The position numbers and the translations under genes were made by a program. The notes below the pieces were generated by a model. The model was not told where the DNA came from and did not search any database. It worked only from the letters and a program-made list of their open reading frames with translations. DNA of 64,000 nt from Diplocarpon mali. Lineage: Eukaryota > Ascomycota > Leotiomycetes > Helotiales > Drepanopezizaceae. Shown piece by piece: positions 59,539 through 64,000 of this stretch. The stretch is from the NCBI GenBank assembly GCA_024741835.1, contig JAENRP010000172.1, positions 18,566-82,565 on the forward strand, written 5' to 3'. Each line of letters starts with the position of its first letter. The first letter of the stretch is position 1.

Positions 59539-61435
59539 GGCTGCGGGTGCTGCGAGGGTGATGGATCTAGGTCGCGCGGCCTCGTTAGGATCGGATGGAA
59601 GAGGGGGATGTGGGTGTTTAGGGGACTGTTGGCTTACTCGGGGTAAATCTTGGAGCTGCTACCTGCTTGGCTCGGGAATCTGTAAGAGACACAGCAGGAC
59701 GGAGCGGCGGATCTGCTTTCGAGGGACACAAGCCTTGAGCAGAGGTGGGAATTGAGAGATGCAAACGTCGAGCCGGTGCGGTGAGGAGAGGAGCGGAACG
59801 GGTCACTGGATTCTTGCTTGGATATTGGTGCGGTGGTGGTTTGAGCTGCATCCTGGACAGACCTCGGCAGGCTTGAAGTCGAGGGTCTGACCCACCGAAG
59901 CGGCCGAGTCTTGACATGCGGGCGCTCTCCGGGCACGGGGGAAGGGGGGCAACTCCCCGAATCTCTCCGTCTGTACTCTCTTCCAAAGCTGTTCTGCACC
60001 TGTGGTCGAGTTCTTTTCGATGCATCTCGCTGCTGACAAGAGTCACGCGAAGGCGAGGGGATTCTCTGCACATGCTTCCTGCCCACAACAAAGAATGCCG
60101 CCTCGACACCTCGAGCGTAAGGCTACGTGGAACGCTAGCTAGGCTCTGGTGCTCGCTACGCCAAATCACGAGGATCGGCACTGCGGTCCATCACATGCTG
60201 GCCGACGCTGGCGAGCATGTTGCGGGGCCACAGCATCACGTGCCGTACGACTGCCGTGATTGGATGAGTCGAGGAGGGTCGGGGCCGAGAAACATCTGGG
60301 GACGGAGAGCTCTCGAAAACCGTGCGAGTCGGTTCTCGAGGCTCGAGATGCGTCTGGAAATACTCCTGTCCGTCGGGTTCTGGCTTGTATCGTGTCATCT
60401 GATTTCTAACTTCTCTGTGTACTGAGATGCTCTGGATACGTCTTGTCTGGCTGCCCTCATCCAGCAGAGGTTTGGGCGTTGGCACTGCGTCTTGTCTTGT
60501 TCCCACCTCTCGGCCTGGAAAGGCGGGTGATACGAGACATACCCCATCCGCCTCTGTAGAGGGGAGGGGGTGGCGTACACGAGCCGACGGAGTTGAAGGG
60601 TTCCAGGAGACTCATCCAAAACCTCGACGGGAACGGCGAGCACTTCGAGTCTCCCCAGACTTGCGACCCTCATGCCCCGAGGCCCTTGGATCCATGTCTG
60701 CGGTATTGTGGATCTCTCAGCATGCCAACTTCCTCCTCTCTTCCCCAACGAAGCACCACACCACAGTACACTGGTGGTGATCATCAACATTGCATGGAAG
60801 ACGGAGAGGGTAGACTTGGTGGTGCAGCACCTCTGCGTGGCCCGCCGTCACGTGCTCCCCGAGACGGACGATATATCGCTCGAGTATGAGGCCCCTGGCG
60901 GGCGTCCAGGATGACGAGGCGCGATTCTCCGGGGACGTAGAGCTGTGTGGAAGATGGTTGAGACGATGATGGTAGCAGCACCTTGTGCCAGGAAGGCCGG
61001 GACAGCTCCAGCGCTGGAGAGGGTGGCAGGCCACTTGACTCTGAGGGGGGAGCGGGACTCTCCATCAACCGGGTGGGGTGAGGTGAGTGAGATGGGTGAG
61101 ATGGCCGGCCAAATTGTAAGCGAGTGCACGATGTTCCTCTATACCGAGGATACTTGGGTAGTCTTCCTGTGCACTCGAATACCTAGCCGCCTCACCTACC
61201 GCCTCGGCTCATTTCTCCCCACGAGCGATGAGCGCGATGGGGAGAATAGAGCGGGGGGGGATGGGAAGGGCACTCCCAGGCGACGGGCGTGAGAACAATA
61301 GCGAGTGGCCGTCCCCTCCCGAGGCATCCAACTTCCGGCCCCCTTCCACCCTGCCGGGGACATGATATGAGAAACATGCCATGGTACAATACTTGGGCGG
61401 CTGGGCGTGGTGCGAGAAGATTCGCTTGGCAGGGC

Positions 61436-61760
61436 ATTTATGCTAGGCATTATGGTATGGCATTATGCTTAGGGTTTTATGCTAGGTATTAAGCTAGGGT
61501 TTTATGCTAGGGCTTTATGCTTAGGGCATCATGCTAGGTATTAAGCTAGGGTTTTATGCTAGGGCTTTATGCTTAGGGCATCATGCTAGGTATTATGCTT
61601 AGGGTTTTATGCTAGGCATCAAGCTAGGGTTCTATACTACGGCTATATGCTTAGGGCATCATGCTGGGGCTTTTTGCTAGGGTTTACACGATGGAATTAT
61701 CCTAGGCATTATACGAGGCCTTAAGCTAGGGCTTTATCCTAGGCTTTATGCTAGGCTTCA
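61436..61760. repeat. Degenerate 13-bp repeat array with 52-bp higher-order unit
   Basis: Tandem copies of a roughly 13-bp monomer of the form TTATGCTAGGGNT or TTAAGCTAGGGTT. Four monomers make a 52-bp block; the block starting gttttatgctagggctttat recurs at 61499 and 61551. Some monomers contain TTAGGG, but the spacing is 13 bp, not 6. The array decays to the right. Confidence 0.85.
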
Positions 61761-62115
61761 TGCTCCGGTTCCCCTAGACCGTGATCGCCGCCAGAGGAGA
61801 TGCTCTGCGGTGTTGTCCAGCCCCCCCGACCCTGCCCCTCTGCCTCGTTGTCGGCGGGAGTGGCGTCTGGTCGTTTAAGCATAAAATGGCGATTCCCCCT
61901 TCCGGAGATGCGCCCGCCCCTGCCCGTGACGCCCCTGCGCGCCGAGTCCGAGCCGGGTAGACAGACGCGGCTGCCTACCCGGCCTGGAGAGATTGCGAGC
62001 TCCCCCTGCTCCAGGTCGGATACGAATCTGGGACCGGCGTGTCCCGTGCCGAGGTGACGACTCCATGCAGCCGTGTGCCTCGGGTCGTTGATCGGTGGAG
62101 GGGGGAGGGTGTCTC

Positions 62116-62590
62116 GTGACATGCATCTAGAGTATCTGCTGATGATCAAGTATACTATTGTATATAAAAGAGTAGTAAGGGAGTCTTGTAGTATATATCT
62201 AAAGTATCTGCTGATTATCAAGTATACTATTGTATATAAAAGAGTAGTAAGGGAGACTTGTAGTATATATCCAAAGAATCTGCCAATCATCAAGTATACT
62301 ATTGTATATAAAAGAGTAGTAAGGGAGTCTTGTAGTATATATCTAAAGTATCTGCTGATTATCAAGTATACTATTATAAACAAAAGAGTTATAAAGGAGT
62401 CTCGTAGTATATACCTAAAGTATCTGCTGATTATCAAGTATATTATTATAAACAAAAGAGTAGTAAGGTAGTCTTATAGTATACATCTCAAGTACCTGCC
62501 AATGATCACGTATACTATTATACATAAAAGAGCAGTAAGGGAGTCTTATAGCATATATCTAAAGTATCTGCTAATCATCAAGTATACCAT
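62116..62590. repeat. 72-bp tandem repeat, seven copies, no indels
   Basis: Seven copies aligned on gtatctgctgat-like landmarks at 62132, 62204, 62276, 62348, 62420, 62492 and 62564, always exactly 72 bp apart. Copies differ by substitutions only. A typical unit contains atcaagtatactattgtata and agagtagtaagggagtcttg. Because 72 is 24 codons, both strands carry a 24-residue peptide repeat: the plus frame reads YLLIIKYTIVYKRVVRESCS per unit, and the minus frame DSLTTLLYTIVYLIISRYF. One plus-strand copy gains a TAG near 62470. Confidence 0.93.
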
Positions 62591-62867
62591 CCCCCGAGTA
62601 GAGAAACGAAGCATTCTCATCGCGCAGACCGAGAGTGATCTGCCGACTGTCAAGTGTGCCGCCACCCGTGAGTCCAAGGAGCCATAGGGGGGAAAGAGAA
62701 AGAGATGGCCGGGTCCGTCTTCATCGTTTCACCCGCGGACGTGGGATGTCTCGACCGTTTGGACCCGAGACGGGGAGGCCGTGCTGTATACCTCAAACGA
62801 GCCACCGCGCGTCGGCCCACGGGCACAGCTGCCCACTCCCCCCCCCGTTTCATTCGCTTGCTTGCGG

Positions 62868-62894
62868 CTCTCTCTCTCTCTCTCTCTCTCTCTC
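62868..62894. repeat. (CT)n microsatellite
   Basis: CT run of about 26 bases in the GC-rich right end. Confidence 0.9.
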
Positions 62895-64000
62895 CGCGCC
62901 TCAGGTCCAACGAGCTCCCCCGCGCGAGGCCCAGGAAGCACAGGCATGCGGCGTCCGGCTCCACCTCGCGTCTCTTGCGGGAGCGCATGAGCTGGCTCAG
63001 CACGACCAGCGCATCCGTCGCGGGCCCGGTCAGCACCACACGGTGCGGCGAGCGCACGCCTCGCGCCTGTCTTGCGCAGGCTTTGCAAGGTTGGAGATAC
63101 TTGGCCATACCTTTCCCTCCCGATCCAGCAAGCCGCTCACCGAGGTGGAATCAACCCTGCAAACGTACTTCACCGCACCCTCAGCGGAACGCCGGGCTGG
63201 GGTTGTCTCCTGGGCCTGCGACGACGTCTTTTCTACCGAACTCCCTGCAGATCCGACGGTAAACAAGACAGGTCCAAGACGGAGACTTCTAGCCCCCCCC
63301 TCCCTGTGTCCAATTGCCAGACCACTTTGACGTAAACGACTGGCAGATCACGTAACGCCCAAGCGAGCTGGGGAGCGTTTGACGTCCGGTGTCCCGGCGG
63401 ATTTGAAAGTCGGAAGTCGAGAGGTCGAGTAGATGTGCTGTCTGCCTCCCCCCCCCCGAGTCAGGAGGGCCGGGTGTGGGCGATCTGGTGCCGCACTCAC
63501 ACTACGCTGGGCGAGCTATCGAGGGAAACCAAGACGTGGGTGGGAGCGTATCCTGAACGCCAATCAAGTTGTGTCAGGACTTCTCGCCGGGCTGCCTATC
63601 AATTGGCGTCGTTGGGGGCGAATGGTTCTCTACACACGACGCGTGAGGAGACCCCTGGACTGGAAGATGGGAAGGGTGAGGTCGTGGAATCCCGTGCTGC
63701 CATGTTTCACCGCCGACGCCCTGGAATGCAGCGAAGCGGAAGCAGGCGCGCAGAGAGCCAGACGGCTGGTTTCTGCGAGGCTACCAGAGGGAAGAGCTCT
63801 GCGGTCCCACGAAGCGAGCCGATCGCTGGCGTGGGAGGATTCGGAGCCGCTCCAACACGATGTGATCTGAACAGAGGGTACACTCGATGGTATCACGATG
63901 CCAAGGAACCCGAGCATGGGGTTAGCCAACCCAAATCTTTATCTTGCTCCTTTTTTCTCTTCTTTTTTTTTTTTCTCTCGCATAATTCCAAGAAGGTTGG

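Larger units (their letters stand above)
59539..64000. other. Gene-free region with tandem repeats
   Basis: 4.5 kb with no gene I can support. It holds a 13/52-bp repeat array (61436-61760), a 72-bp repeat array (62116-62590), a CT microsatellite (62868-62894) and several G or C homopolymers. GC-rich frames on both sides look compositional rather than conserved. Confidence 0.55.

Noticed and set aside
61436..61760. Telomere or interstitial telomere tract
   Set aside because: TTAGGG appears only once per 13-52 bp and is not in tandem 6-mers; kept as a finding about repeats, not called a telomere.
62116..62590. CRISPR-like array
   Set aside because: Units are contiguous 72-bp tandem copies with no unique spacers, and the genome is eukaryotic.
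62635..63330. 231-codon frame at the right end
   Set aside because: It crosses a CT microsatellite and homopolymers and shows no domain or conserved pattern.

Overview
The window is nuclear DNA of a filamentous ascomycete (Pezizomycotina). The evidence is intron-rich genes with introns of mostly 45-70 nt, TACTAAC/CTAAC-like branch points, and clear orthologues of fungal housekeeping genes such as PMA1, RPC82, QCR2, YPT1 and CTF4. The protein families are compatible with a leotiomycete-like fungus, but I cannot fix the species. It is draft assembly sequence: single N at 10926 and 59086, and a 30-N gap at 15806-15835.

Layout, left to right. 1-1249 (-): a secreted Cys-rich protein with Apple/PAN-like modules, running off the left edge. 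2358-7800 (-): NatC subunit MAK10/NAA35, ATP synthase epsilon (ATP15) and complex III core 2 (QCR2). 8133-10366 (+): RPC82, divergent from QCR2. 10.4-17.5 kb: a GC-rich, low-complexity island with microsatellites and a TGGATG hexamer array, around one secreted GH128 glucanase-like gene (14449-15744, -). 17543-20249 (-): a carnitine acetyltransferase. 20.3-25.7 kb: gene-poor, with only a small PMP3-family gene (22707-23132, -), which no single reading frame reveals. 25679-26688 (-) YPT1 and 27163-28108 (+) a DUF2358/C6orf136-like protein share a divergent promoter. 28901-32068 (-): a large disordered fungal protein. 34111-35399 (-) a WD40 protein and 35573-38194 (+) CTF4/MCL1 share a 173-bp divergent promoter. 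39568-41588 (-): an alcohol-oxidase-type GMC flavoprotein. 43089-47883 (-): a 1553-aa KDM4-type histone demethylase. 47.9-53.3 kb: a gene desert. 53326-56405 (+): PMA1, convergent with a peroxisomal long-chain acyl-CoA synthetase (57250-59538, -). 59.5-64 kb: no supported gene, but two unusual tandem-repeat loci.

Most genes are unrelated housekeeping functions: respiration, Pol III, vesicle traffic, replication, chromatin and proton pumping. Three (carnitine acetyltransferase, acyl-CoA synthetase, alcohol oxidase) could act in peroxisomal and acetyl-unit metabolism, but they lie kilobases apart and do not form a cluster.

I rebuilt the gene models by hand from family continuity and frame closure. 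Every spliced model ends with an intact frame. The most unusual outcome is that 5 of about 44 inferred introns need a GC donor. The two tandem arrays at 61.4-62.6 kb are the other items most worth a second look. I did not find a convincing new multi-gene system.
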